A DNA stretch of 64,000 nt from NCBI GenBank assembly GCA_004297935.1, contig SCRE01000010.1:248001-312000 (forward strand), read 5' to 3'. This DNA is from Microbacteriaceae bacterium. GTDB taxonomy: Bacteria; Actinomycetota; Actinomycetes; Actinomycetales; Microbacteriaceae. This document shows, in pieces, positions 26,097 to 35,787 of the stretch; the first letter of the stretch is position 1, and every line of letters starts with the position of its first letter. Made by a program: the position numbers and the translations under genes. Under the pieces are notes generated by a model, which made no database searches, was not told where the DNA came from, and saw only the letters and a list, made by a program, of their open reading frames with translations.

Positions 26097-27415
26097 CGCA
26101 GCAGTCCTTCGTAGTGCCGTTGCTGCAATTGCGAGTCGATCTGCTTGACCGTCTCGAGACCGACACCCACGATGATCAGCACGGATGCGCCGCCGAACGG
26201 GAAGTTCTGGGCGGTGCCCAGCATCGCGAAGGCGATCAACGGGATCAACGACACGATCGCCAGATAGATGGAACCCGGCAGGGTCACCCGGGTGAGCACG
26301 AAGTCCAGATATTCGGCGGTCGGGCGCCCGGCACGGATGCCGGGGATGAAGCCGCCGTACTTCTTCATGTTGTCGGCGACCTCTTCCGGGTTGAACGTGA
26401 TCGCAACGTAGAAATAGGTGAAGCCGATGATCAGCACGGCGTAAAGCAACATGTAGAGCGGATGATCGCCGTTGGTCAGGTTGTTGGTGACCCAGGTCAC
26501 CCACGCGGCGGGCTGCTTGCCTGCGGCCGGCTGGTTGAACTGGGCGATCAGGGCGGGCAGATACAGCAACGACGACGCGAAGATGATCGGGATCACACCG
26601 GCCATGTTCACCTTGATCGGGATATAGGTGTTGTTGCCGCCGTAGGTGCGCCGCCCGACCATGCGTTTGGCATATTGCACCGGGATGCGCCGCTGCGACT
26701 GTTCGACGAACACGATCGCGAACACGATCGCGATTCCAATGACCAGCACGAGCAGGAACGTCTCGAAGTTCTTCGACTGCGCGACCGACCACAGCGAGGT
26801 CGGGAACTGCGCGGCAATCGAGATGAAGATCAGCAGCGACATCCCGTTGCCGACGCCGCGCTCGGTGACGAGCTCGCCCATCCACATGATCAGGCCGGTT
26901 CCCGCGGTCATCGTGATGACCATGAGCAGCACCGCGTACCAGGAGTCGTCGGTGATCAACTGGGTGCAGGCGGTGTTGCTGTTGCTGCCGAACAGTGCGC
27001 CGCTGCGCGCGACGGTGATCAGCGTGGTGGACTGCAGAACACCGAGCGCGATCGTCAGGTAGCGCGTGTACTGCGTCAACTGCGACTGGCCGGCCTGGCC
27101 CTCCTTGTGGAGGGTCTCGAAGTGCGGAATGACCACGCGCAGCAATTGCACGATGATCGAGGCCGTGATGTATGGCATGATGCCGAGTGCGAACACCGAC
27201 AGCTTCAGCAGTGCGCCACCGCTGAAGAGGTTGACCAGCTCGTAGAGGCCGGTCGAGCCCTGGTTGGACGCCAGGCACGTCTGCACGTTCGCAAAGTCGA
27301 CGAACGGCGTCGGAATGAATGATCCGAGTCGGAAGATGGCGAGGATGGCCAGCGTGAAGCCGATCTTCTTGCGGAGATCCGGCGTGCGGAAGATCCGCAC
27401 TATGGCGCTAATCAA
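26093..27415 (-). CDS. secY: Preprotein translocase subunit SecY
   Basis: The channel subunit of the Sec translocon. 440 residues with ten membrane segments; [27 protein letters not shown] at the start, [17 protein letters not shown], the plug region, and the cytosolic loop [33 protein letters not shown] with its conserved arginines. The TTG at 27415 is chosen because AGGA lies 6 bases upstream; a GTG 15 bases downstream (27400) is possible. Stop overlaps the adk start. Confidence 0.96.
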   Translation of the reverse strand: MISAIVRIFRTPDLRKKIGFTLAILAIFRLGSFIPTPFVDFANVQTCLASNQGSTGLYELVNLFSGGALLKLSVFALGIMPYITASIIVQLLRVVIPHFETLHKEGQAGQSQLTQYTRYLTIALGVLQSTTLITVARSGALFGSNSNTACTQLITDDSWYAVLLMVITMTAGTGLIMWMGELVTERGVGNGMSLLIFISIAAQFPTSLWSVAQSKNFETFLLVLVIGIAIVFAIVFVEQSQRRIPVQYAKRMVGRRTYGGNNTYIPIKVNMAGVIPIIFASSLLYLPALIAQFNQPAAGKQPAAWVTWVTNNLTNGDHPLYMLLYAVLIIGFTYFYVAITFNPEEVADNMKKYGGFIPGIRAGRPTAEYLDFVLTRVTLPGSIYLAIVSLIPLIAFAMLGTAQNFPFGGASVLIIVGVGLETVKQIDSQLQQRHYEGLLR

Positions 27416-27463
27416 AGGGCGTCCTGCTTTCCTGTAACGAGCCAGTCTTTCTGTAAAGAGCCA

Positions 27464-27494
27464 GTCGGGTGGTTGGGTACGCCAACCACCCGAC
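27464..27494 (-). other. Stem-loop between rplO and secY
   Basis: Perfect 13-bp arms (GTCGGGTGGTTGG/CCAACCACCCGAC) with a GTACG loop, 49 bases before the secY start and 54 bases after the rplO stop. No T-run. It may attenuate or process the mRNA between the r-protein part and secY. Confidence 0.6.
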
Positions 27495-27548
27495 CGCACT
27501 GCTTTACGTGTTCGATCGGATTGATCAATCCAATCCAACCGTTCGGGT

Positions 27549-28307
27549 CTAGTTGACGGAACCGCCGGCGGCCACGATCTTCTGCTCGGCAGAGCCGGAG
27601 ACCTTGTCGACTGCAACATTCAGCTTAACCGCAATGTCACCGGTACCGAGAACCTTGACCTTCTCGTTCTTGCGAACGGCACCCTTCTGCACGAGGTCGG
27701 TGATGGTGACATCGCCGCCCGCCGGGTACAGTTCGGCCAGCTTCTGAAGGTTCACGACCTGGTACTCGACTCGGAACGGGTTCTTGAACCCGCGCAGCTT
27801 CGGCGCACGCATGTGGAACGGCAGCTGCCCACCCTGGAACCCGGGGCGAACCTGGTAGCGCGCCTTGGTTCCCTTGGTTCCGCGACCGGCCGTCTTACCC
27901 TTCGAACCCTCACCGCGTCCGACGCGAGTGCGATCCTTCTTGGCCCCGGGAGCCGGGCGCAGGTGGTGAACCTTGAGCACGTGCTCACGGGTCTGCGCGG
28001 GCTCCGCCTTGCCGGTCACTGAGCCTGCCGAAGGGGCTGGCGCCTTCTTTGCGGATGCCTTCGCATCGGATGCGGCGCTCGTCGCGCTTGCCGAAGCGGC
28101 CGAGGCATCCTTCGCAGAAGCCTTCTTCGCCGGAGCCTTGTCGGCAGCCTTCTTCTCGGCAGCCGGCTTGTCCGGAGCAGCAGCCTTGGCAGCAGCCTTC
28201 TTCGGCGCGGTCGCCTTCTTCTCAGCGGTACTCTTCTGGGCGGTACTCTTCTGGGCCGGGCTCTTCTGGGCCGGGCTCTTGGCCGCAGTGTCTTTGTCTT
28301 CGGGCAT
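27549..28307 (-). CDS. rplO: 50S ribosomal protein L15 (uL15) with Lys/Ala-rich N-terminal extension
   Basis: A core large-subunit protein. Standard L15 begins at about residue 107 ([30 protein letters not shown]) and runs to the end at 252. The first 106 residues are a histone-H1-like extension: [22 protein letters not shown] and [27 protein letters not shown]. The start is convincing: its ATG shares a base with the rpmD stop, and GAGGAG lies 8 bases upstream. L15 in most bacteria is about 145 residues. The extension is likely disordered and positively charged, so it could bind rRNA or DNA; that is inference. Confidence 0.95.
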   Translation of the reverse strand: MPEDKDTAAKSPAQKSPAQKSTAQKSTAEKKATAPKKAAAKAAAPDKPAAEKKAADKAPAKKASAKDASAASASATSAASDAKASAKKAPAPSAGSVTGKAEPAQTREHVLKVHHLRPAPGAKKDRTRVGRGEGSKGKTAGRGTKGTKARYQVRPGFQGGQLPFHMRAPKLRGFKNPFRVEYQVVNLQKLAELYPAGGDVTITDLVQKGAVRKNEKVKVLGTGDIAVKLNVAVDKVSGSAEQKIVAAGGSVN

Positions 28308-28489
28308 TAGTCAATCTCCTCGACCTTCACCAGGTGAGCTACGGTACGCACGTATCCGCGGTTCTGCGAGTTGTCCTCGCGCACGACCACGTCGCCGATG
28401 CGGCGCAGTCCCAGGCTGCGAAGGGTATCGCGCTGGTTCTGCTTCTCACTAATTTTGGACTTGATCTGCGTCACTTTCAGGCGAGCCAT
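28307..28489 (-). CDS. rpmD: 50S ribosomal protein L30 (uL30)
   Basis: A 60-residue protein: [32 protein letters not shown] and the end [13 protein letters not shown]. Its ATG overlaps the rpsE stop by one base (TGATG) and its TAA overlaps the rplO start, so the three genes are translationally coupled. Confidence 0.97.
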   Translation of the reverse strand: MARLKVTQIKSKISEKQNQRDTLRSLGLRRIGDVVVREDNSQNRGYVRTVAHLVKVEEID

Positions 28490-29367
28490 CAGACACCTTC
28501 CTTCACAGCACTCTGGCGAGCCATGGCGGCGGCCTCGGCCGCCTGCGCCTCGATCCGCAGCAAACGCGCCGGGGCGACGTGGTCGTAGTCGAGACCGCGG
28601 CGCGCCGCAACGGCACGAGGTTCCTCGAGCTGCTTCAACGCCGTCACGGTCGCGTGCACGATGTTGATCGTGTTGGAGGAACCCAGCGACTTGCTCAGCA
28701 CGTCGTGAATGCCTGCACACTCGAGCACGGCGCGCACCGGGCCACCGGCGATGACACCGGTACCGGCTGCGGCGGGACGCAGCAGCACGACGCCTGCCGC
28801 GGCCTCACCCTGCACGGGGTGCGGAATCGTCTTGTCGACGCGAGGGACGCGGAAGAAGTTCTTCTTCGCCTCTTCGACGCCCTTGGAGATCGCAAGCGGG
28901 ACCTCGCGGGCCTTGCCGTAGCCGACACCGACGAGCCCGTTGCCGTCTCCGACCACGACCAGAGCGGTGAAGCTGAAGCGACGACCGCCCTTGACGACCT
29001 TGGAGACGCGATTGATGGTCACAACGCGCTCGAGGAACTGGCTCTTGTCCGCGTCCCGACCTCCGCGGTCCCGGCCGCCCTGGTTGCGGTCCCGGCCGCC
29101 GCCGCGCCGGCCGTCACGAGCATTGTCACGAGCATTGTCACGACTTGTCGTGTCGCTGCCCGCAGCGGTCTCAACCGGCTTCTCAGTCGTCTGGTCGGCG
29201 CTGGTCTGGTCGGCGCTGATCTGGTCGGCGCTCGCCCGGTCAACGCTGGTTCGGGCAGCGGCCACGTCCTGCTCCTTCGTTTCGTCCTTCGCGGGCGTGC
29301 TGTTCTCTGGCGTGCTGTTCTCTGGCACGCTGTTCTCCGGCACGCTGTTATCTGACACAGTGCTCAC
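28489..29367 (-). CDS. rpsE: 30S ribosomal protein S5 (uS5) with repeat-rich N-terminal extension
   Basis: S5 shapes the mRNA entry and decoding fidelity. The core starts at about residue 111 ([22 protein letters not shown]) and includes [24 protein letters not shown] and [14 protein letters not shown]. Residues 1-110 form an extension with tandem repeats: [10 protein letters not shown] four times, SADQ three times, [11 protein letters not shown] and an Arg/Gly region ([19 protein letters not shown]). Actinobacterial S5 proteins often have an Arg/Gly leader of some 40-50 residues, so this one is about twice as long. The GTG start overlaps the rplR stop by 4 bases. Confidence 0.95.
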   Translation of the reverse strand: MSTVSDNSVPENSVPENSTPENSTPAKDETKEQDVAAARTSVDRASADQISADQTSADQTTEKPVETAAGSDTTSRDNARDNARDGRRGGGRDRNQGGRDRGGRDADKSQFLERVVTINRVSKVVKGGRRFSFTALVVVGDGNGLVGVGYGKAREVPLAISKGVEEAKKNFFRVPRVDKTIPHPVQGEAAAGVVLLRPAAAGTGVIAGGPVRAVLECAGIHDVLSKSLGSSNTINIVHATVTALKQLEEPRAVAARRGLDYDHVAPARLLRIEAQAAEAAAMARQSAVKEGV

Positions 29368-29723
29368 AGGTCCAATCCACCCTCTCGAGCTCCGTCGGCG
29401 AGGGCCGCAACGCGTCCCGCGTACTTGTTTCCACCGCGGTCGAACACGACGGCGTCGATACCGGCCTGCTTCGCTCGCTCGGCGACGAGTTCGCCGACCC
29501 TGCGCGCCTTGGCCTTCTTGTCGCCGTCGAAGCCGCGCAGGTCCGCCTCGAGCGTCGATGCGGAAACGAGGGTGTGACCCTTGCTGTCATCGACGACCTG
29601 TACGAACATGTGCCGTGCCGAACGGGTGACCACCAGGCGAGGACGAGCCTGGGTGCCCACGATCTTCTTGCGAAGACGGGCGTGCCTGCGGTTGCGCGCG
29701 GCTGATTTGGTCTTGATTGCCAT
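29364..29723 (-). CDS. rplR: 50S ribosomal protein L18 (uL18)
   Basis: A 5S rRNA-binding protein of 119 residues: [37 protein letters not shown], ending [20 protein letters not shown]. Full length, 2 bases after rplF and 4 bases overlapping rpsE. Confidence 0.97.
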   Translation of the reverse strand: MAIKTKSAARNRRHARLRKKIVGTQARPRLVVTRSARHMFVQVVDDSKGHTLVSASTLEADLRGFDGDKKAKARRVGELVAERAKQAGIDAVVFDRGGNKYAGRVAALADGAREGGLDL

Positions 29724-29725
29724 GC

Positions 29726-30262
29726 TTACTTACCACTCTTTCCGGCCTTGCGGCGAACGACTTCGCCGGCATAGCGGATGCCCTTGCCCTTGTACGGCTC
29801 CGGCTTGCGAATCTTGCGGATGTTCGCGGCGACCTCACCGACGGCCTGCTTGTCGATTCCGGTCACAGTGAGCTTGTTGTTGCCCTCGACCGTGAAGCTG
29901 ATGCCCGCCGGCGGCTCGACGTTGACCGGGTGCGAGAAGCCGAGCGCGAACTCGACACCGCTGCCCTTCTGCGCGACGCGGTAACCGGTGCCGACGATCT
30001 CCAGACCCTTGGAGTACCCCTGGGTGACGCCGATGATCTGGTTGTTGATGAGGGTGCGGGTGAGGCCGTGCAGCGAACGCGACTCGCGTTCGTCATCTGG
30101 GCGGGTGACGAGCACCTGGTTCTCCCGCAATGCGACCTCGATCGGGCTTGCGACGACGAGCGACAGCTCGCCCTTCGGGCCCTTGACGGTGACGGACTGG
30201 CCGTCGATCTTCACATCGACCCCGGCCGGGATGTCGATGGGCAGTCTTCCAATACGCGACAT
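29726..30262 (-). CDS. rplF: 50S ribosomal protein L6 (uL6)
   Basis: Near the factor-binding site of the 50S. 178 residues: [53 protein letters not shown], and the ending [26 protein letters not shown]. The ATG at 30262 matches the family start, 7 bases after the rpsH stop. Confidence 0.98.
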   Translation of the reverse strand: MSRIGRLPIDIPAGVDVKIDGQSVTVKGPKGELSLVVASPIEVALRENQVLVTRPDDERESRSLHGLTRTLINNQIIGVTQGYSKGLEIVGTGYRVAQKGSGVEFALGFSHPVNVEPPAGISFTVEGNNKLTVTGIDKQAVGEVAANIRKIRKPEPYKGKGIRYAGEVVRRKAGKSGK

Positions 30263-30269
30263 GACGTGG

Positions 30270-30668
30270 TTACCACACGTAGGCGAGGACTTCCCCACCC
30301 ACGCCCTTCTGATCGGCCTGGCGATCTGTGAGCAGACCGGAGGAGGTGGACAGGATTGCAACGCCGAGGCCGCCCATCACCGTGGGGATCTCGCTCGACT
30401 TCGCGTACACACGAAGGCCCGGCTTCGAAACGCGCTTGATGCCCGAGATCGAGCGTTCGCGGTTTGCCCCGAACTTGAGGTTCAGCGTGAGCGTCTTTCC
30501 GACACGCGCGTCTGCAACCGACCAGTCGGCGATGTAGCCCTCGCTCTTGAGGATCTCAGCGATGTGAGCCTTCAGCTTCGAGTGTGGCATCGAAACGGTA
30601 TCGTGGTGCGCCGAGTTGGCGTTCCGCAGTCTGGTCAGCATGTCTGCGACCGGATCTGTCATTGTCAT
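30270..30668 (-). CDS. rpsH: 30S ribosomal protein S8 (uS8)
   Basis: Binds the central domain of 16S rRNA and in E. coli represses the spc operon by binding its mRNA. 132 residues: [58 protein letters not shown] and the ending [10 protein letters not shown]. The upstream 242-base gap holds a strongly folded RNA segment, so this gene or operon may be regulated there. Confidence 0.98.
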   Translation of the reverse strand: MTMTDPVADMLTRLRNANSAHHDTVSMPHSKLKAHIAEILKSEGYIADWSVADARVGKTLTLNLKFGANRERSISGIKRVSKPGLRVYAKSSEIPTVMGGLGVAILSTSSGLLTDRQADQKGVGGEVLAYVW

Positions 30669-30733
30669 TTCGTGTGATTCCTTTGTTCATCAGGTTTCGA
30701 GTGCCGTTGCACGACAGCCGACCTTCGATGGAT

Positions 30734-30812
30734 GGTGGAGCTGGGAGCGAAGACCCTGTGGATCTTCGCCGCGACCCCAGTCCCGCGCGGGCGATGCCCG
30801 CACGGCTCCACC
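30734..30812 (-). ncRNA. Predicted structured RNA element in the rplE-rpsH spacer
   Basis: The transcribed (minus) strand can fold into a junction. P1: 7 bp, 30812-30806 with 30740-30734 (GGTGGAG/CTCCACC). P2: 8 bp, 30803-30796 with 30792-30785, loop AUC. P3: 5 bp (CUGGG/CCCAG, 30780-30776 with 30745-30741), then 10 bp (30769-30760 with 30756-30747), loop ACA. Two pairs are G-U on this strand and would be C-A mispairs on the other, so the fold fits RNA made from this strand. It lies 65 bases before the rpsH start. It is not a tRNA. A cis-acting regulator is the simplest reading. Confidence 0.55.
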
Positions 30813-30825
30813 GTGAGTTGATTTC

Positions 30826-30916
30826 TATTCAGTTATCCGCGACGCCAGCGCCGGGCGAGCTACGCTCGCACGGTCCAACTCCTGGCAATGGTCAAGAGCG
30901 GCGTCGATATTCAGTT
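30826..30916. repeat. 73-bp block between 9-bp direct repeats
   Basis: TATTCAGTT occurs at 30826-30834 and 30908-30916; the second copy covers the rplE stop codon. The enclosed block has an inverted repeat CGACGCC/GGCGTCG at 30840-30846 and 30900-30906, and a hairpin GCGAGC-TAC-GCTCGC at 30855-30869. It could be an insertion scar with target duplication or part of the regulatory RNA. Confidence 0.5.
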
Positions 30917-31528
30917 GTCATTCGACTTGAACGGAAAGCCGAGTGCCTTCAGCAGCGCACGACCCTCGTCGTCGTTCTTCGCCGTCGTGACGACGGTGAT
31001 GTCGAAGCCGCGAACCCGGTCGATCTTGTCCTGGTCGATCTCGTGGAACACCGCCTGCTCCTGGAGGCCGAACGTGTAGTTGCCGTTGCCGTCGAACTGC
31101 TTGTCGCTCAGGCCGCGGAAGTCGCGGATGCGCGGAAGCGCCAGCGACAGCAGGCGGTCCAGGAACTCCCAGGCACGATCGCCGCGCAGCGTCACGTGTG
31201 CGCCGATCGGTTGCCCCTCGCGCAGCTTGAACTGGGCGATGGACTGACGTGCCTTCGTGACCTGCGGCTTCTGCCCGGTGATCTTGGTGAGGTCCGCAAC
31301 GGCGCCATCCATGACCTTGCCGTCGCGGGCGGCGTCACCGACACCGGTGTTCACGACGACCTTGATGAGGCCCGGTACCTGGTGCACGTTCGTGAACCCG
31401 AACTCCTTCTGCAGCTGCGGAAGGACCTCGCTCTTGTACTTCTGCTTGAGACGCGGCTGGGCTGCGCTGACGGGCGCTGTGTTGGCAGACGCCGGGCCGG
31501 CCGGCGCTGCAGTTGCGGTATCAGTCAT
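30911..31528 (-). CDS. rplE: 50S ribosomal protein L5 (uL5)
   Basis: Binds 5S rRNA and contacts P-site tRNA. 205 residues; the core ([70 protein letters not shown]) is standard. A 25-residue Ala/Thr/Pro-rich leader ([22 protein letters not shown]) precedes it. It is followed by a 242-base gap instead of rpsN. Confidence 0.97.
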   Translation of the reverse strand: MTDTATAAPAGPASANTAPVSAAQPRLKQKYKSEVLPQLQKEFGFTNVHQVPGLIKVVVNTGVGDAARDGKVMDGAVADLTKITGQKPQVTKARQSIAQFKLREGQPIGAHVTLRGDRAWEFLDRLLSLALPRIRDFRGLSDKQFDGNGNYTFGLQEQAVFHEIDQDKIDRVRGFDITVVTTAKNDDEGRALLKALGFPFKSNDN

Positions 31529-31530
31529 TG

Positions 31531-31890
31531 TTAGAGGTCCTTACCTGACTTCTTCGCGTAACGAACGCGGACGGTCTTCGTGACGCCGTCCTTCGTTACC
31601 GTCTCGTTGCGGTGACCGACGCGCGTCGGCTTCTTCGTCTCGGGGTCGACCACTGCCACATTCGAGATGTGGATCGGCGCCTCGTGCGTCTCGATGCCGC
31701 CCGTCGTCGAGCCGCGCTGGGTCTGCCCGACCTTGACATGCTTCTTGACGTAGTTGACGCCTTCGACGATGACCCGGTTCTTCTCGACCTGGACCTCGAT
31801 GACGTGCCCCTGCTTGCCGCGGTCTCCGCCGCGCGCCTCGGTCGCTCCCGTGATGACCTGAACCAGGTCGCCCTTCTTGATGTTCGCCAT
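31531..31890 (-). CDS. rplX: 50S ribosomal protein L24 (uL24)
   Basis: An assembly-initiating protein near the tunnel exit. 119 residues with the KOW motif [26 protein letters not shown] and [25 protein letters not shown]. Stop lies 2 bases before the rplE start. Confidence 0.97.
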   Translation of the reverse strand: MANIKKGDLVQVITGATEARGGDRGKQGHVIEVQVEKNRVIVEGVNYVKKHVKVGQTQRGSTTGGIETHEAPIHISNVAVVDPETKKPTRVGHRNETVTKDGVTKTVRVRYAKKSGKDL

Positions 31891-31893
31891 GAC

Positions 31894-32262
31894 TTAGATA
31901 ACCTCCGGTGCCAGCGAGATGATCTTCATGAACTTCTTGTCGCGAAGCTCGCGACCGACCGGTCCGAAGATACGCGTGCCACGCGGGTCACCATCGTTCT
32001 TCAAGATCACTGCGGCGTTCTCATCGAACTTGATGTACGAGCCGTCTGCGCGACGGGTCTGCTTGACCGTGCGAACGATGACCGCCTTGACGACGTCACC
32101 CTTCTTCACGTTGCCGCCGGGGATCGCATCCTTGACGGTGGCGACGATGACGTCGCCCAGACCGGCGTACCGGCGACCGGAGCCGCCGAGCACACGAATC
32201 GTCAGGAGCTCCTTGGCGCCGGTGTTGTCGGCGACCTTGACTCGTGATTCCTGCTGAAGCAT
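31894..32262 (-). CDS. rplN: 50S ribosomal protein L14 (uL14)
   Basis: Binds 23S rRNA at the subunit interface. 122 residues: [58 protein letters not shown], and the ending [13 protein letters not shown] 71-base gap with a long hairpin separates it from rpsQ. Confidence 0.98.
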   Translation of the reverse strand: MLQQESRVKVADNTGAKELLTIRVLGGSGRRYAGLGDVIVATVKDAIPGGNVKKGDVVKAVIVRTVKQTRRADGSYIKFDENAAVILKNDGDPRGTRIFGPVGRELRDKKFMKIISLAPEVI

Positions 32263-32291
32263 TACAGTTTCCTTTTTCGAAGCAAGTCGGC

Positions 32292-32332
32292 GTGCTCATC
32301 TCCCGGTGTTGATTCCTGGGAGAGACGAGCAG
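32292..32332 (-). other. Stem-loop between rpsQ and rplN
   Basis: On the minus strand CTGCTCGTCTCTCCC pairs with GGGAGATGAGCA (about 12 bp with one bulge and one G-U) around a 13-base loop. It directly follows the rpsQ stop codon. It may mark processing or partial termination where S10 and spc operons meet in other bacteria. Confidence 0.55.
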
Positions 32333-32333
32333 C

Positions 32334-32666
32334 CTACTTGGCCTTTTCCAAAATTTGTACGAGGCGCCAACGCTTCGATGCGCTCAGGGGACGGGTCTCG
32401 TTGATGACGACCAGGTCGCCGATGCCGGCCCTGTTCTGCTCGTCGTGCACCTTCACCTTGGAGGTGCGGCGGATGACCTTGCCGTACAGCGGGTGCTTCA
32501 CGCGGTCTTCGACCTCGACGACGATGGTCTTGTCCATCTTGTCGCTGACGACATAACCGCGACGCGACTTGCGGTAGTTGCGTGCCGCGGCGTCCTTGAC
32601 GTCGCGGGCACTCGACCCGGCCGCGGGCTTGTCCACCGTCCCGGTGGCGATATTCTGATCAGCCAT
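32334..32666 (-). CDS. rpsQ: 30S ribosomal protein S17 (uS17)
   Basis: Binds the 5' domain of 16S rRNA. 110 residues: [47 protein letters not shown] and the ending [12 protein letters not shown]. About 28 extra N-terminal residues. ATG 32666 is chosen since GGAGG lies 7 bases upstream; a GTG at 32672 overlaps the rpmC stop. Confidence 0.97.
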   Translation of the reverse strand: MADQNIATGTVDKPAAGSSARDVKDAAARNYRKSRRGYVVSDKMDKTIVVEVEDRVKHPLYGKVIRRTSKVKVHDEQNRAGIGDLVVINETRPLSASKRWRLVQILEKAK

Positions 32667-32668
32667 GT

Positions 32669-33004
32669 TCACGCCTCCTTCGTCTCTTCGGCGATGCTTT
32701 CTTCTGCACCGGCGGCATCCGCTTCTGCGGCAGCCTTCTTCGATTTCTTAGCCGACTTGGCCGGAACCTCGACAACCGCCGGCATTGCCCGGATGCCGAG
32801 CTCGCGCTCGCGAATCACGGTGTAGATCCGGGCGATGTCGCGCTTCACGGCGCGCAGGCGGCCGTGGCTTTCGAGCTGGCCCGTTGCGGACTGGAAGCGC
32901 AGGTTGAACAGCTCTTCCTTGGCCTTCTTCAGTTCATCGCTGAGCTTCGCCTCGTCGAAGGTGTCGAGGTCGTCCGGTGTGAGTTCCTTGGATCCGATCG
33001 CCAT
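32669..33004 (-). CDS. rpmC: 50S ribosomal protein L29 (uL29) with C-terminal extension
   Basis: Lies near the tunnel exit. The core (about residues 5-75: [52 protein letters not shown]) is standard. About 36 added residues follow, first lysine-rich ([13 protein letters not shown]) then acidic ([11 protein letters not shown]). 111 residues against the usual 65-80. Start overlaps the rplP stop by one base. Confidence 0.97.
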   Translation of the reverse strand: MAIGSKELTPDDLDTFDEAKLSDELKKAKEELFNLRFQSATGQLESHGRLRAVKRDIARIYTVIRERELGIRAMPAVVEVPAKSAKKSKKAAAEADAAGAEESIAEETKEA

Positions 33005-33423
33005 TATGCGTCGCCCTCCTCGCGCTTGATGATGCGTGCCTTGAGGGGCAGCTTGTGGATGGCCCGGGTCAGCGCCTCGCGGGCCAGCGTCTCATCGACA
33101 CCGGCGACCTCGAACAGCACCCGCCCCGGCTTGACGTTTGCGACCCACCACTCGGGTGAGCCCTTACCGGAGCCCATGCGGGTTTCTGCCGGCTTCTTCG
33201 TGATCGGGCGGTCGGGGTAGATGTTGATCCACACCTTTCCACCACGCTTGATGTGGCGGGTCATGGCGATACGAGCGGACTCGATCTGACGGTTGGTCAC
33301 ATAAGCGGGGGTCAGCGCCTGGATCCCGAATTCACCGAACGACACCTTCGTGCCACCGGTCGCCTGCCCGGTACGGCCCGGGTGGTGCTGCTTTCGGTGC
33401 TTGACTCTGCGTGGAATCAACAT
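33004..33423 (-). CDS. rplP: 50S ribosomal protein L16 (uL16)
   Basis: Stabilises A-site tRNA in the peptidyl transferase region. 139 residues: [67 protein letters not shown]. Full length, 2 bases after rpsC. Confidence 0.98.
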   Translation of the reverse strand: MLIPRRVKHRKQHHPGRTGQATGGTKVSFGEFGIQALTPAYVTNRQIESARIAMTRHIKRGGKVWINIYPDRPITKKPAETRMGSGKGSPEWWVANVKPGRVLFEVAGVDETLAREALTRAIHKLPLKARIIKREEGDA

Positions 33424-33425
33424 GT

Positions 33426-34184
33426 TCAGAGACCAACCCCTTCTGCAACCGGGACGCTGTCCTGCGCACGGGGCGCACGACGCGGGCGGTCGCTGCGCTC
33501 GGGGCGGGACGACTTGGCGCCGGCCTGCTCACGAGCAAGTTCCTTGTTGGTGATGTCACCCTTGTAGATCCAGACCTTCACGCCGATCCGGCCGAAGGTC
33601 GTCTTTGCCTCGTAGAAGCCGTAGTCGATGTTCGCGCGCAGCGTGTGCAGCGGCACACGGCCCTCACGGTAGAACTCCGAGCGGCTCATCTCGGCGCCGC
33701 CGAGACGACCGGAGACCTGGATACGAACACCTTTCGCACCGGCACGCTGGGCGCCCTGCAGACCCTTTCGCATCGCGCGACGGAACGCCACGCGTGCCGA
33801 GAGCTGCTCGGCGATGCCCTGGGCGACGAGCTGGGCGTCGGCCTCGGGGTTCTTGACCTCGAGGATGTTCAACTGGATCTGCTTGCCGGTGAGCTTCTCG
33901 AGGTCGGCGCGGATGCGCTCGGCCTCTGCCCCGCGGCGACCGATCACGATGCCCGGGCGGGCGGTGTGGATGTCCACGCGCACGCGGTCACGGGTGCGCT
34001 CGATCTCGATGCGTGACACGCCGGCGCGGTCGAGCTGCTTGGCGAGCATGCGGCGGATCTTGACGTCCTCCGCGACGAAGTCGGCGTAACGCTGACCCGG
34101 CTTGGTGCTGTCCGAGAACCAGCGCGACACATGGTCGGTGGTGATTCCCAGACGGAAGCCGTATGGATTGACTTTCTGACCCAT
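33426..34184 (-). CDS. rpsC: 30S ribosomal protein S3 (uS3)
   Basis: Part of the mRNA entry helicase site. 252 residues: [22 protein letters not shown], the KH motif [18 protein letters not shown], and [42 protein letters not shown] 40-residue basic tail ([16 protein letters not shown]) closes it. One base after rplV. Confidence 0.98.
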   Translation of the reverse strand: MGQKVNPYGFRLGITTDHVSRWFSDSTKPGQRYADFVAEDVKIRRMLAKQLDRAGVSRIEIERTRDRVRVDIHTARPGIVIGRRGAEAERIRADLEKLTGKQIQLNILEVKNPEADAQLVAQGIAEQLSARVAFRRAMRKGLQGAQRAGAKGVRIQVSGRLGGAEMSRSEFYREGRVPLHTLRANIDYGFYEAKTTFGRIGVKVWIYKGDITNKELAREQAGAKSSRPERSDRPRRAPRAQDSVPVAEGVGL

Positions 34185-34595
34185 TTACTTGCTCGCCTTC
34201 TTCTGCCCGGCCGTGCGGCTCGTCGCGGCAACCTCTTCGACCGCCTCCGGGGTCGAGACGACGACCGTGATGTGGCTCGTGCGCTTCTTGATCTGGAAGG
34301 CACGACCCTGCGCACGTGGCTGGAAACGCTTGAGGGTGGTTCCCTCGTCGACGAATGCTCGGCTCACGTAAAGGTCCTGCTCATCCAGGTAGGTGTTCGA
34401 GTTGTCCGCCTTGACGCGCGCGTTGGCGATCGCGGACGCGACCAGCTTGTACACGGGCTCGCTCGCACCCTGCTGGGCGAACTTCAGGATGGCCAGGGCC
34501 TCGACGGCCTGCTTGCCGCGGATCAGGTTGACGACGCGACGGGCCTTCTGAGGCGTAACGCGGATGTGTCGCACGCGTGCGATCGACTCCACCAT
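34185..34595 (-). CDS. rplV: 50S ribosomal protein L22 (uL22)
   Basis: Lines the exit tunnel, where macrolides bind. 136 residues: [81 protein letters not shown]. The ATG at 34595 follows GGAGGAGAAAG. A short Ala/Lys tail is present. Confidence 0.97.
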   Translation of the reverse strand: MVESIARVRHIRVTPQKARRVVNLIRGKQAVEALAILKFAQQGASEPVYKLVASAIANARVKADNSNTYLDEQDLYVSRAFVDEGTTLKRFQPRAQGRAFQIKKRTSHITVVVSTPEAVEEVAATSRTAGQKKASK

Positions 34596-34623
34596 TTCTT
34601 TCTCCTCCTTCTCGTCCCCGCGG

Positions 34624-34905
34624 TTAGCGGCGACGACCCTTCTTGTCATCCTTCACGTGACCGCGGAAGGTGCGGGTCGGGGCAAACTCGCCGAGCTTGT
34701 GTCCGACCATGGACTCGGTGACGAACACCGGGATGTGCTTGCGACCGTCGTGCACTGCGATGGTGTGACCCAGCATCGCCGGGACGATCATCGAGCGACG
34801 CGACCAGGTCTTGATCACGTTCTTGCTGCTGGCCTCATTCGCCGCGATCACCTTGCGAAGCAGGTGCTCGTCGACGAAGGGGCCCTTCTTCAGACTGCGT
34901 GGCAT
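34624..34905 (-). CDS. rpsS: 30S ribosomal protein S19 (uS19)
   Basis: A head protein contacting S13. 93 residues: [69 protein letters not shown]. Full length. Confidence 0.98.
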   Translation of the reverse strand: MPRSLKKGPFVDEHLLRKVIAANEASSKNVIKTWSRRSMIVPAMLGHTIAVHDGRKHIPVFVTESMVGHKLGEFAPTRTFRGHVKDDKKGRRR

Positions 34906-34929
34906 CTTCTACGGTTCCTATTCCCTGGC

Positions 34930-35769
34930 CTACTTGCGCTTCTTGCCGGCGGTGCGGCGGCGGACGATGAGCTTGTCGCTCTCCTTGTTGGGATGACGAG
35001 TGCGACCTTCCTTCTGGCCCCAGGGGCTGACCGGGTGGCGTCCACCGGAGGTCTTGCCCTCGCCGCCACCGTGCGGGTGGTCGACCGGGTTCATCGCGAC
35101 GCCGCGAACGGTCGGGCGAATGCCCTTCCAGCGGTTGCGGCCGGCCTTGCCCCAGTTGATGTTCGACTGCTCGGCGTTGCCGACCTCGCCGACCGTGGCG
35201 CGGCAGCGCGCATCCACGTTGCGGATCTCGCCGGAAGGCAGCCGAAGCTGCGCATACGGGCCGTCCTTCGCCACGAGGCGAACGGATGCGCCGGCAGAGC
35301 GGGCCAGCTTGGCGCCGCCGCCCGGCTTCAGCTCGATCGCGTGGATCACGGTACCGGTAGGGATGTTCTTCAGCGGCAGGTTGTTGCCCGGCTTGATGTC
35401 TGCGCCGGCGCCCGACTCGACGATGTCGCCCTGCGCCAGCTTCTCGGGGGCCAGGATGTAGCGCTTGGTGCCGTCCACGAAGTGCAGCAGTGCGATGCGC
35501 GCCGTGCGGTTCGGGTCGTACTCGATGTGCGCGACCTTGGCGTCGACCCCGTCTTTGTCATTGCGGCGGAAGTCGATGACGCGGTACTGACGCTTGTGGC
35601 CGCCACCGATGTGACGCGTGGTGATGCGGCCCTGGTTGTTGCGGCCACCGGTCTTGGAGAGGGGACGAAGCAGCGACTTCTCCGGGGTCGAACGAGTGAT
35701 CTCTGCAAAGTCTGCGACAGAAGATCCGCGACGGCCCGGCGTCGTGGGCTTGTACTTGCGAATAGCCAT
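34930..35769 (-). CDS. rplB: 50S ribosomal protein L2 (uL2)
   Basis: Needed for subunit association and peptidyl transfer. 279 residues: [48 protein letters not shown] and, near the C-terminus, the conserved [18 protein letters not shown] loop with the histidine near the active centre. Full length. Confidence 0.98.
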   Translation of the reverse strand: MAIRKYKPTTPGRRGSSVADFAEITRSTPEKSLLRPLSKTGGRNNQGRITTRHIGGGHKRQYRVIDFRRNDKDGVDAKVAHIEYDPNRTARIALLHFVDGTKRYILAPEKLAQGDIVESGAGADIKPGNNLPLKNIPTGTVIHAIELKPGGGAKLARSAGASVRLVAKDGPYAQLRLPSGEIRNVDARCRATVGEVGNAEQSNINWGKAGRNRWKGIRPTVRGVAMNPVDHPHGGGEGKTSGGRHPVSPWGQKEGRTRHPNKESDKLIVRRRTAGKKRK

Positions 35770-35787
35770 TGTTGTTCCTTATGCTCC

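Noticed and set aside
30734-30812. tRNA gene
   Set aside because: Length and a 7-bp closing stem suggested a tRNA, but there is no T-loop sequence, no anticodon arm of proper size and no CCA-side discriminator pattern on either strand.
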